This document shows positions 1 through 8,419 of a stretch of 64,000 bases of DNA, piece after piece. Both the position numbers and the translations under genes were made by a program. The stretch lies in NCBI RefSeq assembly GCF_005876955.1, contig NZ_SSCL01000011.1, positions 62,001 through 126,000 on the forward strand, read 5' to 3'. The stretch is from Sinomonas gamaensis (GTDB lineage Bacteria > Actinomycetota > Actinomycetes > Actinomycetales > Micrococcaceae). Under the pieces are notes generated by a model, which was given only the letters and a program-made list of their open reading frames with translations, did no database searches and was not told where the DNA came from. Numbering within the stretch: position 1 is the stretch's first letter; each line of letters begins with the position of its first letter.

Positions 1-36
1 GCTCAGCCCGCTCGCCGTATAGAGGGCCCGGTCGCC

Positions 37-633
37 TCAGCCGTTCTGCCGACGACGGCGGTCCTCGATGAGGAGCGCGGCCATATGCCGGGCGCGCTCT
101 GCCGCGCGGGGATCGCCCTCGGCTGCTGCGACGATCGAGCCTTTGAGGAGGATGTGGCAGGACCAGGCGAAGTCCTCCGGCTCGTTCAGCCCCGAGGCGC
201 GCGCCAGGTCCGCGAGCTGGTCCCGCGTGCGCGCAAGGTAGTCGATGCTCGCCTTCCCCAGCGGATGGTCCGGACCCATCTCCATCATCACGTGGAGGAA
301 GGAGCTGACCTCGGCCACGCCCTGCTGGAACCATTCGTCGAAGACGTCGAAGACCACCAGGAGAACCGGAATGTCACTCTCCCCGTGGCGCCGGACCGCC
401 TCGTTGATCGCCGCGCTCCGCTCTTCGTACCAGCGCTGCAGGTAGGCGAGGGCCAGCTCGTCCTTCGTGTGGAAATGCTTGTAGAACGTGGCCTTCGCCA
501 CGCCTGAGCGGGTGATGAGCTCGTCCACCCCGACGTCCCGGATCCCACGCTGGGCGAAGAGCTCGAACGATGTGTCGAGGATGCGCTGACGTGCGCCGAC
601 GCGTTTTCGGGAGCCGATCGTCGCGTGGTCCAT
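37..633 (-). CDS. TetR/AcrR family transcriptional regulator
   Basis: A 198-residue one-domain regulator of normal TetR length. Residues about 16-62 form the N-terminal helix-turn-helix, with the typical run ILDTSFELFAQRG followed by GVAKATFYKHFHTKDEL, where the recognition helix ends in the YKHF signature. The rest is an all-helical ligand and dimer domain with no family-specific motif I can name, so the effector and target are unknown. The gene ends 36 bases from the window edge, so a partner gene further left cannot be excluded. To its right the nearest gene is on the same strand and ends in a terminator-like hairpin, so this gene probably has its own promoter in 634-720. Confidence 0.9.
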   Translation of the reverse strand: MDHATIGSRKRVGARQRILDTSFELFAQRGIRDVGVDELITRSGVAKATFYKHFHTKDELALAYLQRWYEERSAAINEAVRRHGESDIPVLLVVFDVFDEWFQQGVAEVSSFLHVMMEMGPDHPLGKASIDYLARTRDQLADLARASGLNEPEDFAWSCHILLKGSIVAAAEGDPRAAERARHMAALLIEDRRRRQNG

Positions 634-721
634 GCCGCCTCGTTACCCCGAAAACCGAGAGGGAAAATCCCGAAATGGACACGGTAGGGCTCTTTCATCA
701 GAACGTGCTTCAGGCACGAGC

Positions 722-761
722 GAGGGGCCCGGGCTGGCTTGACGCCAATCCCGGGCCCCTC
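722..761 (-). terminator. GC-rich hairpin, terminator candidate
   Basis: A perfect 12-bp stem (722-733 with 750-761, GAGGGGCCCGGG and its complement) with a 16-base loop lies just past the stop of the Thr/Ser/Pro-rich gene. There is no clear T-tract on the minus side, so intrinsic termination is likely but not certain. Confidence 0.6.
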
Positions 762-777
762 TCAATGAACAGTCAAA

Positions 778-1404
778 TCAGTGGTTGCCTCGACCGTGGC
801 CGTTCGAACCGCTCTGGCCGTGTTGGACCGGATGCGGCGACGGGCGGAGCGACTCCGGCGCTGTCGAGTCGTCACGCCCCTCGTCCGAATGCCCGGCGGA
901 CTGGCCCGGAGTCACCGTTCCGCAGTAGGCCGGGATGTTGGCCGGGTTGCCCGCCGCTGCCGCAAGCGCCCGGTACGGCGCCGTCCACGTCGGGATGCCG
1001 CCGTGGGCGAAGGCGTTGCAGAGGCCGAAAGCCGCTGGGCCCGTGGCGTCCGGGCCCTCCGCCGTCTCCGAGGGTTCCGATGATTCGGTCGGAGTCGGCG
1101 ACGCGGTCTCCGTGGGTTCCGTAGATTCCGTCGGTGACGCCGTGCTCGTCGGCTCAGAGGTCTCTGTCGGCTCAGAGGTCTGAGTTGGCGAGGACGTTTC
1201 GGTGGGCTCCGAAGTTTCAGTCGGAGACGCCGTCGCGGTGTCGGTGGGTGAAGCGGTGGGCGAGCCGGTCGCCGTAGGGTCGGCGGTGGGAACGGCGCCT
1301 TGCACGGCGAACGCCGCCGCCCCCGTTCCGCCCACGACGAGCGCGCCAGCCGCCAACGCTCCGATCGCGAGCTTGCTTGAGGCAGTGCGTGTGAGCCAGG
1401 ACAT
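778..1404 (-). CDS. Secreted Thr/Ser/Pro-rich protein with C-terminal cysteine pair
   Basis: A 208-residue protein with an N-terminal hydrophobic segment (about residues 12-35, ending AAFAVQGA), read as a Sec signal peptide. Residues about 40-118 are a low-complexity linker built from PTETSEPTET-like units with almost no other residue types. The C-terminal part holds two cysteines, in FGLCNAF and PAYCGTV, separated by an ALAAAAGNPANI stretch. As I recall, similar C-x(n)-AAAAGG-x(n)-AYC pairs occur in other secreted actinobacterial proteins of unknown role. The tail is rich in His, Gly and Ser. Translation starts at an ATG with GGAGG eight bases upstream. Probably an exported or cell-wall-spanning stalk-like protein; I cannot give a function. 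Confidence 0.75.
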   Translation of the reverse strand: MSWLTRTASSKLAIGALAAGALVVGGTGAAAFAVQGAVPTADPTATGSPTASPTDTATASPTETSEPTETSSPTQTSEPTETSEPTSTASPTESTEPTETASPTPTESSEPSETAEGPDATGPAAFGLCNAFAHGGIPTWTAPYRALAAAAGNPANIPAYCGTVTPGQSAGHSDEGRDDSTAPESLRPSPHPVQHGQSGSNGHGRGNH

Positions 1405-1467
1405 GGTTGTAACCTCCGGGTGTCGGTTGTCCCCCTAGCTGATGTGAGATTGCCTCTCCATCGTGCA

Positions 1468-1482
1468 TGACAAATCTTGTCA
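1468..1482. promoter_or_regulatory. 15-bp perfect palindrome upstream of the secreted Thr/Ser/Pro-rich gene
   Basis: TGACAA-ATC-TTGTCA is a perfect 6-3-6 palindrome about 64 bases upstream of the start at 1404 and about 33 bases past the putA stop. Its size and position suit a dimeric regulator site. No regulator is implied by the sequence itself. Confidence 0.4.
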
Positions 1483-1514
1483 CCGCTAGGTCACGAACCA
1501 AAAAAGTCCTGATC

Positions 1515-4500
1515 TCAGAGTGTCAGTCCCTCCATCACCGGATTCGGGTTCCCAAAGCGATGCGAAGTAAGCGACACCGCCTGCTCCCGCAGGAACGGCA
1601 GCAGCTCCACCCGCCCCGCGCCCACGACGGGGTGCCGATACACCGCGACGTCCGGCGTCCCACCCAGAGCCAAGGACAGCTGCGTGCTGGCCGGCGCGAC
1701 CGGGCTGGAAATGAGCCGGATGCGCCCCGAACGGATCCGGCCGGCGCGGCCCAGCCAGCCGGCGTCGTCCTCCACCACCACGGTGGCGCCGTGCCTCTGC
1801 AGGACCGCACCAGCGTCGCCGGGAAGGGCGACGGCGGTGCTCACCAGAAGCTCGGAGCCCGCCAGCAGGCCCGCGGCGGCCACCCGGAGGAGCTCGGCGA
1901 CGCCGTGCTCCGACGTCTGCCCCTCGAACCGGATGATGACCGGCACGGGCCGGTATCGGAACAGATTGCGCTCGCAGGCGAGTCCGCTCACGTCTTTCGC
2001 GACGCCGAACTCGTTGGCCCAGGCCTCCGCGTCCGAGCGGAGCGCGGCCTCGAGCCAGTCGGCGTCGTCTGTGTGGAGCCCGCCGCGCACCGCGGCGAGG
2101 AGCTCCGCCGGAGCCCCCTCGATGGGACGGCTGAGGGTCTGCTCCATGGGCCAGTCCGTCCACGAGCCGAGGCCCACGAGGTAGTTCGGTCCACCGGCCT
2201 TCGCGCCGGCGCCCACGGCGGACTTCTTCCAGCCCCCGAATGGCTGCCGGCGCACGATCGCCCCGGTGATGCCCCGGTTCACATACAGGTTCCCGGCTTC
2301 GACATGGTCGGCCCAGTATTCGATCTCGCCGCGGTCGAGCGAATGCAGCCCCGACGTGAGCCCGTAGTCGACCTCGTTCACGAGCGCCACGGCCTCCTCG
2401 AGGGTCGCGGCGGTCATGACGCCGAGGATCGGGCCGAAGTACTCCACTCGGTGGTATTCCGAGCCCGGCTGCACACCGGCCCGGATCCCCGGGCTCCACA
2501 GCTTGCCGGACTCGTCGAGCTGCCGCGGCTCGAGGACCCAGTGCTCGCCGTCGCCCAGCTGTGTCAGTCCTCGGCGGAGCTTGTCCCCCGGGGGTTCGAT
2601 GACGGGTCCCATTTGGCTCCGCGGGTCCCATGGATACCCCACGTGCATCGACTGGACGGCATCCACGAGCTGGTTCCGGAACCGCTTCGAATGCGCAACC
2701 GAGCCGACGAGCACCACGAGCGACGCGGCCGAGCACTTCTGCCCCGCATGCCCGAACGCCGACTGCGCAACGTCCCGCGCGGCAAGGTCCAGGTCCGCGC
2801 TCGGCGTGACGATGATCGCGTTCTTGCCCGACGTCTCCGCGAGCAGCGGAAGGTCGCTCCGGAACGACCGGAACAGCTCCGCCGTCTCGTAGCCGCCCGT
2901 GAGGATCACGCGCTCGACGTCGGGGTGGGCCACCAGCTGCTTGCCAAGCGTGCGGTCTTCGAGCTGGACGTATTGCAGCAGATCGCGAGAGATGCCCGCG
3001 GCGTCGAGCGCCTCCCAGATCGCCTCGACCATGACCGCGCCCGAGCGCCGGGCCTGCTTGGCCGGCTTGATGATCACCGGCGAGCCCGCAGCGAGGGCCG
3101 CGAGCGTTGATCCGGCGGGGATGGCCACCGGGAAGTTCCAGGGAGGAGTCACGACCGTGAGCCGGCTCGGGATGAACCCAGCGCCGTCGATCGCGTCGAG
3201 CTCGCGGGCCAGGCTCCCGTAATAGTGCGCGAAGTCGATCGCTTCGGACACTTCCGGGTCGCCTTGATCTAGCGTCTTCCCGCATTCGCTCGCCATGACT
3301 TCGAGGAGGTTCGCCCGATGCCGTTCGAGCGAACGGCCCGCCTGATCGAGCACCTCCGCGCGCTCCGCCCCGGAGAGGCCCGCCCACGAACGACCGGCGA
3401 CGACGGCGGCCTCGACGACGGCGTCGAGCTCACCGGGGCTTCCGATGGTGTTGCGCTGTACCGTGCCGTTCCCGAGTTGGGAGCGCTCGGCGCGGGCAAG
3501 GATCCCGCGGCCCCACTCGCGATTCCCGGGAAGGTCCGGGTCGGTGTCGGGCGTATTCGTGAAGGCGAGGGAGCCGCCTGAGGAGGCTGCGCCGTCGTAC
3601 GCTGCCTCGCCCAGCCCGCGATGTTCGGCGCGCCGGTCCTGGCGCCGGTTCGGCTCAGGGATCTGGCCTCCGGCGAACGGCGGTCGGTCGAGCGCATCCA
3701 CGGAGGCGAGGAAGCGCTTCTTCTCGCGCTCGAACAGCACGTCGTTCGCGCCGAGCTCGAAGACCGCGCTCATGAAGTTGTCCTGGCTCGCGCCCTCCTC
3801 GAGCCGGCGGATGAGGTAGGCGATGGCCACGTCGAACTCGTCGGGATGGACCACCGGCGTGTACAGCAGGAGGTGTTTCACGTCGGCCAGGACCGCTTGG
3901 GCCTGCGCCGAGGCCATGCCAAGGAGCATCTCGAACTCGACGAGCCGCGTACCGGCCACGTCGACCCCGCGGGCCTTGGCAAGGAGCCACGCGAGCGCGA
4001 TGTCGAAGAGGTTGTGGCCCGCGACGCCAATCCGGACGTTGGCGAGCCGGTCCGGGTGGAGCGCGTAGTCGAGAACAGCGAGATACGAGGTATCGGACTC
4101 GCGCTTGGACCCCCACGTCGCCACGGGCCACCCATGGATCTCGGCGTCCACGTGCTCCATCGGGAGGTTCGCGCCCTTGACCACGCGGACCTTGACGGGC
4201 GCACCGCCGCCGGCCACCCGGTTCGCCGCCCACTCCTGAAGGTGCATCATCGCGCCGAGGCAGTCCGGGAGGTAGGCCTGGAGCACGATTCCCGCCTCGA
4301 GCTGGCGGAACTCCTCGCGCTCGAGCAGTCGAGTGAAGACCTCCATCGTGAGGCCGAGGTCCTTGTACTCCTCCATGTCGAGGTTGATGAACTTCCCCCG
4401 TTCGGCTGCGAGCCGGTACAGCGGTGTGAGCGACTCCACGATGTCCGCGACCGCCTCGTCGAAGGCCCAGTGGTTGTGCGGGGCAACGGTGGCGGAGACC

Positions 4501-5069
4501 TTGATCGACACGTAGTCCACGTCGTCGCGGGCCAGCAGGCGCTTGGTTCCCTCAAGCCGGCGCTCGGCCTCGTTCTTCCCGAGGATCGCCTCGCCGAGGA
4601 GGTTCATGTTGAGGCGGATGCCCGGCTTCCGGATCTTCGCGATCGCCGGTCCCAGCCGGGCATCCGACGCGTCGATGATGAGGTGGCTCACCATCTCCCG
4701 CAGGACGCGCCGCGCGAGAGGCACGACGACGCCCGGAGCCAACGGGGCAAGCGTCCCCCCGAGCTGGACCGCCTGCCGCAACGGCCAGGGGAGGAACGCT
4801 GGGGCCATGGGGGCGAGCTCGCGGAGCTTGCGTGCCGCGACGGCGTGGTCCTCAGGGCGCACGACTCCGTCCACGAAGCCCACTGTGAACTCGAGTCCGT
4901 GCGGGTCCTTGAGGACGGCCGCGAGCTGCGCGGCGGCCGGGTCCACTGGGATCTTCGCGGCGGCATCGAGCCAACGGCGTACCTGGTTGATGGCCTCGTC
5001 GGCGAGATCCTGGGGTCGAACGCTGCTGGCGGCCTCATCGGGGCTCGCGCTGGGGCTCGTCGTCGTCAT
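1515..5069 (-). CDS. putA: Bifunctional proline dehydrogenase / L-glutamate gamma-semialdehyde dehydrogenase (PutA)
   Basis: A 1184-residue two-enzyme protein that oxidises proline to P5C with FAD, then P5C/glutamate semialdehyde to glutamate with NAD+. The PRODH barrel occupies roughly residues 80-460 (for example VSIKVSATVAPHNHWAFDEA and INLDMEEYKDLGL). The aldehyde dehydrogenase part follows from about 530, with the catalytic cysteine at about C779 in GHAGQKCSAA and TSGKNAI before it. There is no N-terminal ribbon-helix-helix domain as in enterobacterial PutA, so it is not expected to regulate itself. The C-terminal 180 residues resemble the non-catalytic ALDH-like tail of long PutAs. It is divergent from a LysR gene, the likely regulator. 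Confidence 0.96.
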   Translation of the reverse strand: MTTTSPSASPDEAASSVRPQDLADEAINQVRRWLDAAAKIPVDPAAAQLAAVLKDPHGLEFTVGFVDGVVRPEDHAVAARKLRELAPMAPAFLPWPLRQAVQLGGTLAPLAPGVVVPLARRVLREMVSHLIIDASDARLGPAIAKIRKPGIRLNMNLLGEAILGKNEAERRLEGTKRLLARDDVDYVSIKVSATVAPHNHWAFDEAVADIVESLTPLYRLAAERGKFINLDMEEYKDLGLTMEVFTRLLEREEFRQLEAGIVLQAYLPDCLGAMMHLQEWAANRVAGGGAPVKVRVVKGANLPMEHVDAEIHGWPVATWGSKRESDTSYLAVLDYALHPDRLANVRIGVAGHNLFDIALAWLLAKARGVDVAGTRLVEFEMLLGMASAQAQAVLADVKHLLLYTPVVHPDEFDVAIAYLIRRLEEGASQDNFMSAVFELGANDVLFEREKKRFLASVDALDRPPFAGGQIPEPNRRQDRRAEHRGLGEAAYDGAASSGGSLAFTNTPDTDPDLPGNREWGRGILARAERSQLGNGTVQRNTIGSPGELDAVVEAAVVAGRSWAGLSGAERAEVLDQAGRSLERHRANLLEVMASECGKTLDQGDPEVSEAIDFAHYYGSLARELDAIDGAGFIPSRLTVVTPPWNFPVAIPAGSTLAALAAGSPVIIKPAKQARRSGAVMVEAIWEALDAAGISRDLLQYVQLEDRTLGKQLVAHPDVERVILTGGYETAELFRSFRSDLPLLAETSGKNAIIVTPSADLDLAARDVAQSAFGHAGQKCSAASLVVLVGSVAHSKRFRNQLVDAVQSMHVGYPWDPRSQMGPVIEPPGDKLRRGLTQLGDGEHWVLEPRQLDESGKLWSPGIRAGVQPGSEYHRVEYFGPILGVMTAATLEEAVALVNEVDYGLTSGLHSLDRGEIEYWADHVEAGNLYVNRGITGAIVRRQPFGGWKKSAVGAGAKAGGPNYLVGLGSWTDWPMEQTLSRPIEGAPAELLAAVRGGLHTDDADWLEAALRSDAEAWANEFGVAKDVSGLACERNLFRYRPVPVIIRFEGQTSEHGVAELLRVAAAGLLAGSELLVSTAVALPGDAGAVLQRHGATVVVEDDAGWLGRAGRIRSGRIRLISSPVAPASTQLSLALGGTPDVAVYRHPVVGAGRVELLPFLREQAVSLTSHRFGNPNPVMEGLTL

Positions 5070-5191
5070 TGTGCGGGGTCCTGTCCGGTCGGTGGTGCAG
5101 TCTTCTGCCAGTATGTGCCGAGGATTACAGAAGCAGAAGTGACGTTTTTCGACGCATAATCGTGGGAAAAGCCGAACGATGGGAGGCCGCG
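5070..5191. promoter_or_regulatory. Divergent putA / lysR control region
   Basis: A 122-base gap between divergent putA and the LysR gene, clearly AT-richer than its flanks (5101-5160). A CATAAT at 5155-5160 could be a -10 box for the LysR gene, but I find no matching -35 at 17 bases. LysR proteins usually bind such shared regions; the operator itself is not resolved here. Confidence 0.45.
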
Positions 5192-6103
5192 ATGCTGGAG
5201 ATCCGCAGGCTGAGGCTCCTTCGCGAGCTCAGCATCCGAGGCACGCTCGCGGAGGTGGCCGATGCCCTCGCCTACAGCCCCTCCTCGGTCTCGCAGCAAC
5301 TCGCGCTGCTGGAGAAGGAAGTCGGCGCGGAGCTCCTCCGGAAATCCGGGCGGCGGGTGATCCTCACTCCGGAAGCCCTCGTGCTCGTGGAGCACACGAG
5401 CGAGCTCCTCGACGCCCTCGAGCGGACGGAATCCGCGCTCGCAGCCAGCCAGAGCGAGGTTCGGGGCACCGTCCGCCTCGCCGTCTTCCAGACCGCGGCC
5501 CTTGCCCTGATGCCCGTCGCGCTCCGCACCCTGCGCGAGCGGCATCCCCACCTCCGCGTTGAGATGGTCCAGCACGAGCCCGAGACCGCGCTCCACGAGA
5601 CGTGGGCCCGCGACTTCGACGTGGTGGTCGCCGAGCAGTACCCGCATCACGCCGCGCCGCATTACGCGGGCCTCGACCGGGAGCCGCTCACGAGCGACGC
5701 CATCCGCCTGGCTGTTCCCCCGGAAGGGGCCGTCGAGGAGTTCGACGACGTGCGGCGGCTCGCGGACGCAGCGGCATTGCCCTGGGTCATGGAGCCGCAT
5801 GGCGCTGCCTCGCGGCATTGGGCAGAGCAGGCGTGCCGTTCCGCCGGGTTCGAGCCCGACGTGCGGTATGAGACGGCGGACCTCCAGGCGCACGTGGCGC
5901 TCGTCGAGTCGGGCAACGCCGTCGCCCTCCTACCGGACCTCGTCTGGGTGGGGAGGACGGCTTCGGCCCGACTGGTGGACCTGCCCGGCGCCCCGCACCG
6001 CACGGTCTTCACCTCGATTCGTTCCTCCGGGGCCGCGCACCCCGTGATGCTCGCCGTCCGGGCGGTCCTCGAGGAAGCTGCCCGGTCCCTCTTGCCGTCG
6101 TAG
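5192..6103 (+). CDS. LysR family transcriptional regulator
   Basis: A 303-residue regulator when started at the ATG at 5192, which has GGGAGG five bases upstream; the longer reading back to 5069 adds an unlikely Cys/Trp-rich extension that would overlap the putA start. The N-terminal winged helix (MLEIRRLRLLRELSIRGTLA then SPSSVSQQLALLEKEVG) is the LysR HTH, and an effector-binding domain starts near residue 90. Its divergent position suggests control of putA, perhaps in response to proline or a related amino acid; that is an inference from position only, since PutA regulators in other bacteria belong to several families. Confidence 0.88.
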   Translation: MLEIRRLRLLRELSIRGTLAEVADALAYSPSSVSQQLALLEKEVGAELLRKSGRRVILTPEALVLVEHTSELLDALERTESALAASQSEVRGTVRLAVFQTAALALMPVALRTLRERHPHLRVEMVQHEPETALHETWARDFDVVVAEQYPHHAAPHYAGLDREPLTSDAIRLAVPPEGAVEEFDDVRRLADAAALPWVMEPHGAASRHWAEQACRSAGFEPDVRYETADLQAHVALVESGNAVALLPDLVWVGRTASARLVDLPGAPHRTVFTSIRSSGAAHPVMLAVRAVLEEAARSLLPS

Positions 6104-6256
6104 CCGACCCACCGCTGCGCTCCTGTCCGGTTGAACATCGCCAATCGGTCTGAACCCCGGCGTGTTGCCTCGAGACACGGTCTTGGGCGCTCAGAACTGG
6201 GTTGGAGCGCAGCATGGGCTGACACTGGAGACAGCCAGAGAGGCAGGAGGTGCACG

Positions 6257-6544
6257 ATGACGGCCAAAGCCGGCCCCGTGGACAGTGAATTTACCGCCGT
6301 GCTCCAGCTGAGCCCCAGCAAGGGCGGCTGGACATACGTGGTGTGGCCCGAATCTGTCGAGTTCTTCGGGACGAGAGGCCTGGTGAAGGTGCGCGGGACC
6401 ATCGACGGCCACCCCTTCCAGAGTTCCTTCATGGCGCTGGGCGATGGGACCCATAAGCTCCCCGTCAAAGCCGAGCTCCGAGAGGTCCTCGGCAAGGAGG
6501 CCGGGGACTCGGTGACGGTCCGGCTGGAGGAACGGCTCGCATGA
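6257..6544 (+). CDS. DUF1905 domain protein
   Basis: A 95-residue protein. The ATG at 6257 is chosen because AGGAGG lies six bases upstream; the frame is open further back, but without a ribosome site. The sequence ([20 protein letters not shown], then a [28 protein letters not shown] core and a VTVRLEERL end) fits the small beta-barrel DUF1905 family, whose biochemical role is unknown. The gene stands alone between convergent and divergent neighbours and ends at a strong bidirectional hairpin shared with dps. Confidence 0.85.
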   Translation: MTAKAGPVDSEFTAVLQLSPSKGGWTYVVWPESVEFFGTRGLVKVRGTIDGHPFQSSFMALGDGTHKLPVKAELREVLGKEAGDSVTVRLEERLA

Positions 6545-6546
6545 GA

Positions 6547-6570
6547 AGGGCCCCGGCGTGCCGGGGCCCT
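6547..6570. terminator. Bidirectional terminator between DUF1905 gene and dps
   Basis: A 10-bp perfect stem (AGGGCCCCGG at 6547-6556 with 6561-6570) and a four-base loop sit between two convergent stop codons at 6544 and 6575, so the hairpin can serve both genes. Confidence 0.8.
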
Positions 6571-6574
6571 GGTA

Positions 6575-7033
6575 CTAGGGAGTGCTCGTCTTCGCCTTCT
6601 CGGCAGAGACCATCCACGCGAGTTTCTCAAGCTGGAGAAGGATCTGATTGAGGATGTCCGTTGTGGCGGCATCGTCCTTTTCGACCGCTTCGTAGACGCC
6701 CCGCACGGTGGTGCAGGTGCCCTCGAGGGCGGCCACGATCCGATCGATTGCGTCGCTCGTGGTGATGAGGCCCTCGCCCGCCTCTTGGAGGCTTGTGGTC
6801 TTCGCGACCGTCGCTGAACGGCCGTCGGCGACGGTGTGCAGAGCGCGCAGGCGCTCAGCGACCTCGTCGGCGTGGAGTCGGGCTGCTGCCACCACTTCGT
6901 CCAGCTGGAGGTGAAGGTCGCGGAAGTTCGGTCCGACGATGTTCCAATGCGCCTGCTTGCCCTGCAGCGAGAGCTCGATGAGGTCCACGAGGATGGCCTG
7001 CAGTCCGTGGGCAAGCTCTTCGGATGCCTTCAT
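6575..7033 (-). CDS. dps: Dps family DNA-binding ferritin
   Basis: A 152-residue mini-ferritin. The ferroxidase ligands are visible with exact family spacing: H29 (in KQAHWNIVG), H41, D56 and E60, that is 12, 15 and 4 residues apart as in E. coli Dps. Dps dodecamers oxidise Fe(II) with peroxide, store iron and shield DNA. The N-terminus is short and carries only one lysine, so DNA binding through an N-terminal tail is doubtful here. It is next to the Hsp20/HspR-like stress cluster but is probably transcribed separately. Confidence 0.93.
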   Translation of the reverse strand: MKASEELAHGLQAILVDLIELSLQGKQAHWNIVGPNFRDLHLQLDEVVAAARLHADEVAERLRALHTVADGRSATVAKTTSLQEAGEGLITTSDAIDRIVAALEGTCTTVRGVYEAVEKDDAATTDILNQILLQLEKLAWMVSAEKAKTSTP

Positions 7034-7099
7034 GGGTGAGTCCCCTTTCGCTCGTTGTCTTCGGGTCGCTACCCGTCGGCGGGGGACGCAAACGGGTCC

Positions 7100-7399
7100 T
7101 CAGCGGCCCGGAACCTCCCGCAGCTTGGCCAGCTGGGCGCGAAGGTGCTCGTTCTCGGCCTCCAGCGCGAGCACGAGCCGGACGCCCTCGATGTTCAGGC
7201 CAGCCTCGACCAGTTCGCTGATGCGATGAAGGCGCTCCATGTCGTCCTCGCTGTAGCGCCGGGTGCCGCCCTCGGTGCGGGCTGGGTTGATGAGTCCCTT
7301 GCGCTCGTAGAGCCGAAGGCTGGACAGGCCGAGGCCGGAGAGTTCTGCCGCGACTGAGATGGCGTAGACGCCATCCGATGAATCCCTCGATCGGGCCAC
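7100..7399 (-). CDS. HspR-like MerR family regulator
   Basis: A 99-residue protein if started at the GTG at 7399, which has AGAGGAG five bases upstream; an ATG at 7432 would add 11 residues but lies in the divergent promoter. YAISVAAELSGLGLSSLRLYERKGL then EGGTRRYSEDDMERLHRI is a MerR winged helix, and the opening ISVAAEL matches HspR, the repressor of actinobacterial dnaK operons. A short C-terminal coiled coil (ALEAENEHLRAQLAKL) replaces an effector domain. It is divergent from hsp20 and probably represses it, though no CTTGAGT-type HAIR box is evident in the gap. Confidence 0.85.
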   Translation of the reverse strand: MARSRDSSDGVYAISVAAELSGLGLSSLRLYERKGLINPARTEGGTRRYSEDDMERLHRISELVEAGLNIEGVRLVLALEAENEHLRAQLAKLREVPGR

Positions 7400-7431
7400 G
7401 CCCACTCCTCTCACTCTGATTCCCTCTTGCA

Positions 7432-7460
7432 TTGATCTACCTGTGGTGATCTATTATATC
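7432..7460 (+). promoter_or_regulatory. Candidate sigma70-type promoter for the hsp20 operon
   Basis: TTGATC at 7432-7437 and TATATC at 7455-7460 are 17 bases apart, in the only clearly AT-rich stretch of the local DNA (7432-7460). Transcription would start about 70 bases before the hsp20 ATG, leaving a leader that contains the 7463-7497 hairpin. Confidence 0.55.
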
Positions 7461-7462
7461 TA

Positions 7463-7497
7463 CGTCTCATCAGAGAGATTTGGTAGTCGATGAGACG
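7463..7497. repeat. Inverted repeat in the hsp20 leader
   Basis: A perfect 9-bp inverted repeat, CGTCTCATC at 7463-7471 and GATGAGACG at 7489-7497, with a 17-base spacer. It could be the operator for the HspR-like regulator or a hairpin in the hsp20 leader RNA; the sequence alone does not decide. Confidence 0.55.
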
Positions 7498-7539
7498 CAA
7501 GTACTTCGTATTGAATCGAACCTTTTGGAGGTGGCAACG

Positions 7540-7962
7540 ATGCTGATGCGAACCGATCCCTTCCGCGAACTTGACCGCCTGACCGAGCAGGTCTTCGGCA
7601 ATACCCTGCGGCCCACCGCGATGCCCATGGAAGCGTGGCGCGCGGACGGCGAGTTCGTGGTCGAGTTCGATCTGCCGGGAGTCGATCCGGAGTCCATCGA
7701 CGTCGACGTCGAACGCAACGTCCTCACGGTACGTGCTGAGAGGCAGTCGCACCGGCCGGACGGGGCTGAGGTTGTCGCTGCCGAGAGGGCGGCTGGCACG
7801 TTCGGCCGCGAGCTCATCTTGGGCGACTCGCTCGACACCCAGAATGTCAGTGCCAATTACGAGGATGGCGTCTTGGTCCTTCGCATCCCGATCGCCGAGC
7901 AGGCCAAGCCTCGCAAGATTGCCGTCTCGTCGAAGAAGGACAGCAAGGAGATCGCGGCCTGA
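7540..7962 (+). CDS. Hsp20/alpha-crystallin small heat-shock protein
   Basis: A 140-residue chaperone from the ATG at 7540 with GGAGG eight bases upstream. The N-terminal arm ([20 protein letters not shown]) is typical of class A bacterial sHSPs. The alpha-crystallin domain spans about 33-130, with the family motif [11 protein letters not shown], whose IPI also serves as the IXI-type motif, and a lysine-rich end. Such proteins form oligomers that hold unfolding proteins without ATP. It is the first gene of a likely operon with a J-domain protein and an unknown 136-residue protein, and it faces the HspR-like repressor. Confidence 0.93.
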   Translation: MLMRTDPFRELDRLTEQVFGNTLRPTAMPMEAWRADGEFVVEFDLPGVDPESIDVDVERNVLTVRAERQSHRPDGAEVVAAERAAGTFGRELILGDSLDTQNVSANYEDGVLVLRIPIAEQAKPRKIAVSSKKDSKEIAA

Positions 7963-8034
7963 GTCTCCAGTGTTCCGGCAGGGTCGCAGCTGGGCCCTGC
8001 CGGGACGCCGCCGACCGCGTGGAGGTGCAGTGCG

Positions 8035-8406
8035 ATGCCTTCTGCGGACTTTTACGGAGTGCTTGGCGTCAGCCGGACAGCGAGCCAGGAGGACATCCGG
8101 CGGGCGTACCGCCGGCTGGTGCGGGAGCTTCATCCCGACTCCGCCGAGGGGGATCCGGCATCCGCCGACGCGGAGCAGGTGCGCGAGGTCATCGAGGCCT
8201 ACTCGGTCCTCGGGCATCCGGGCCGACGTGCGGCCTATGACCGGGCGCTGCGGGAAGCGGAGGCAGTCCTTCCGCTCTGGTCCGAGCTTCCGTCCCCGCG
8301 CTGGCCGATCCTGGCCAGTCGCAGATCGTTCAACTCCGTCTTCGATACAGTCTTCGACCTCAACGACTCGGAGATCTTTCGGATCTTCTTTCGCTGGTTC
8401 CCCTGA
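8035..8406 (+). CDS. Short J-domain (DnaJ-like) co-chaperone
   Basis: A 123-residue protein with GGAGG upstream of the ATG. Residues 5-70 are a J domain (DFYGVLGVSRTASQEDIRRA) with the HPD motif intact at 33-35, so it can in principle stimulate a DnaK ATPase. It lacks the Gly/Phe region, zinc fingers and client-binding domains of DnaJ. The last 45 residues end in an aromatic segment (FNSVFDTVFDLNDSEIFRIF). No dnaK lies in the window, so it would have to work with a distant DnaK. It follows hsp20 by 72 bases and precedes the 136-residue gene by 13 bases. Confidence 0.88.
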   Translation: MPSADFYGVLGVSRTASQEDIRRAYRRLVRELHPDSAEGDPASADAEQVREVIEAYSVLGHPGRRAAYDRALREAEAVLPLWSELPSPRWPILASRRSFNSVFDTVFDLNDSEIFRIFFRWFP

Positions 8407-8419
8407 AGGAGGATGAGCT

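Noticed and set aside
5066-5893. A 275-codon minus-strand frame opposite the LysR gene
   Set aside because: Shadow of the LysR gene; would also overlap the putA start region.
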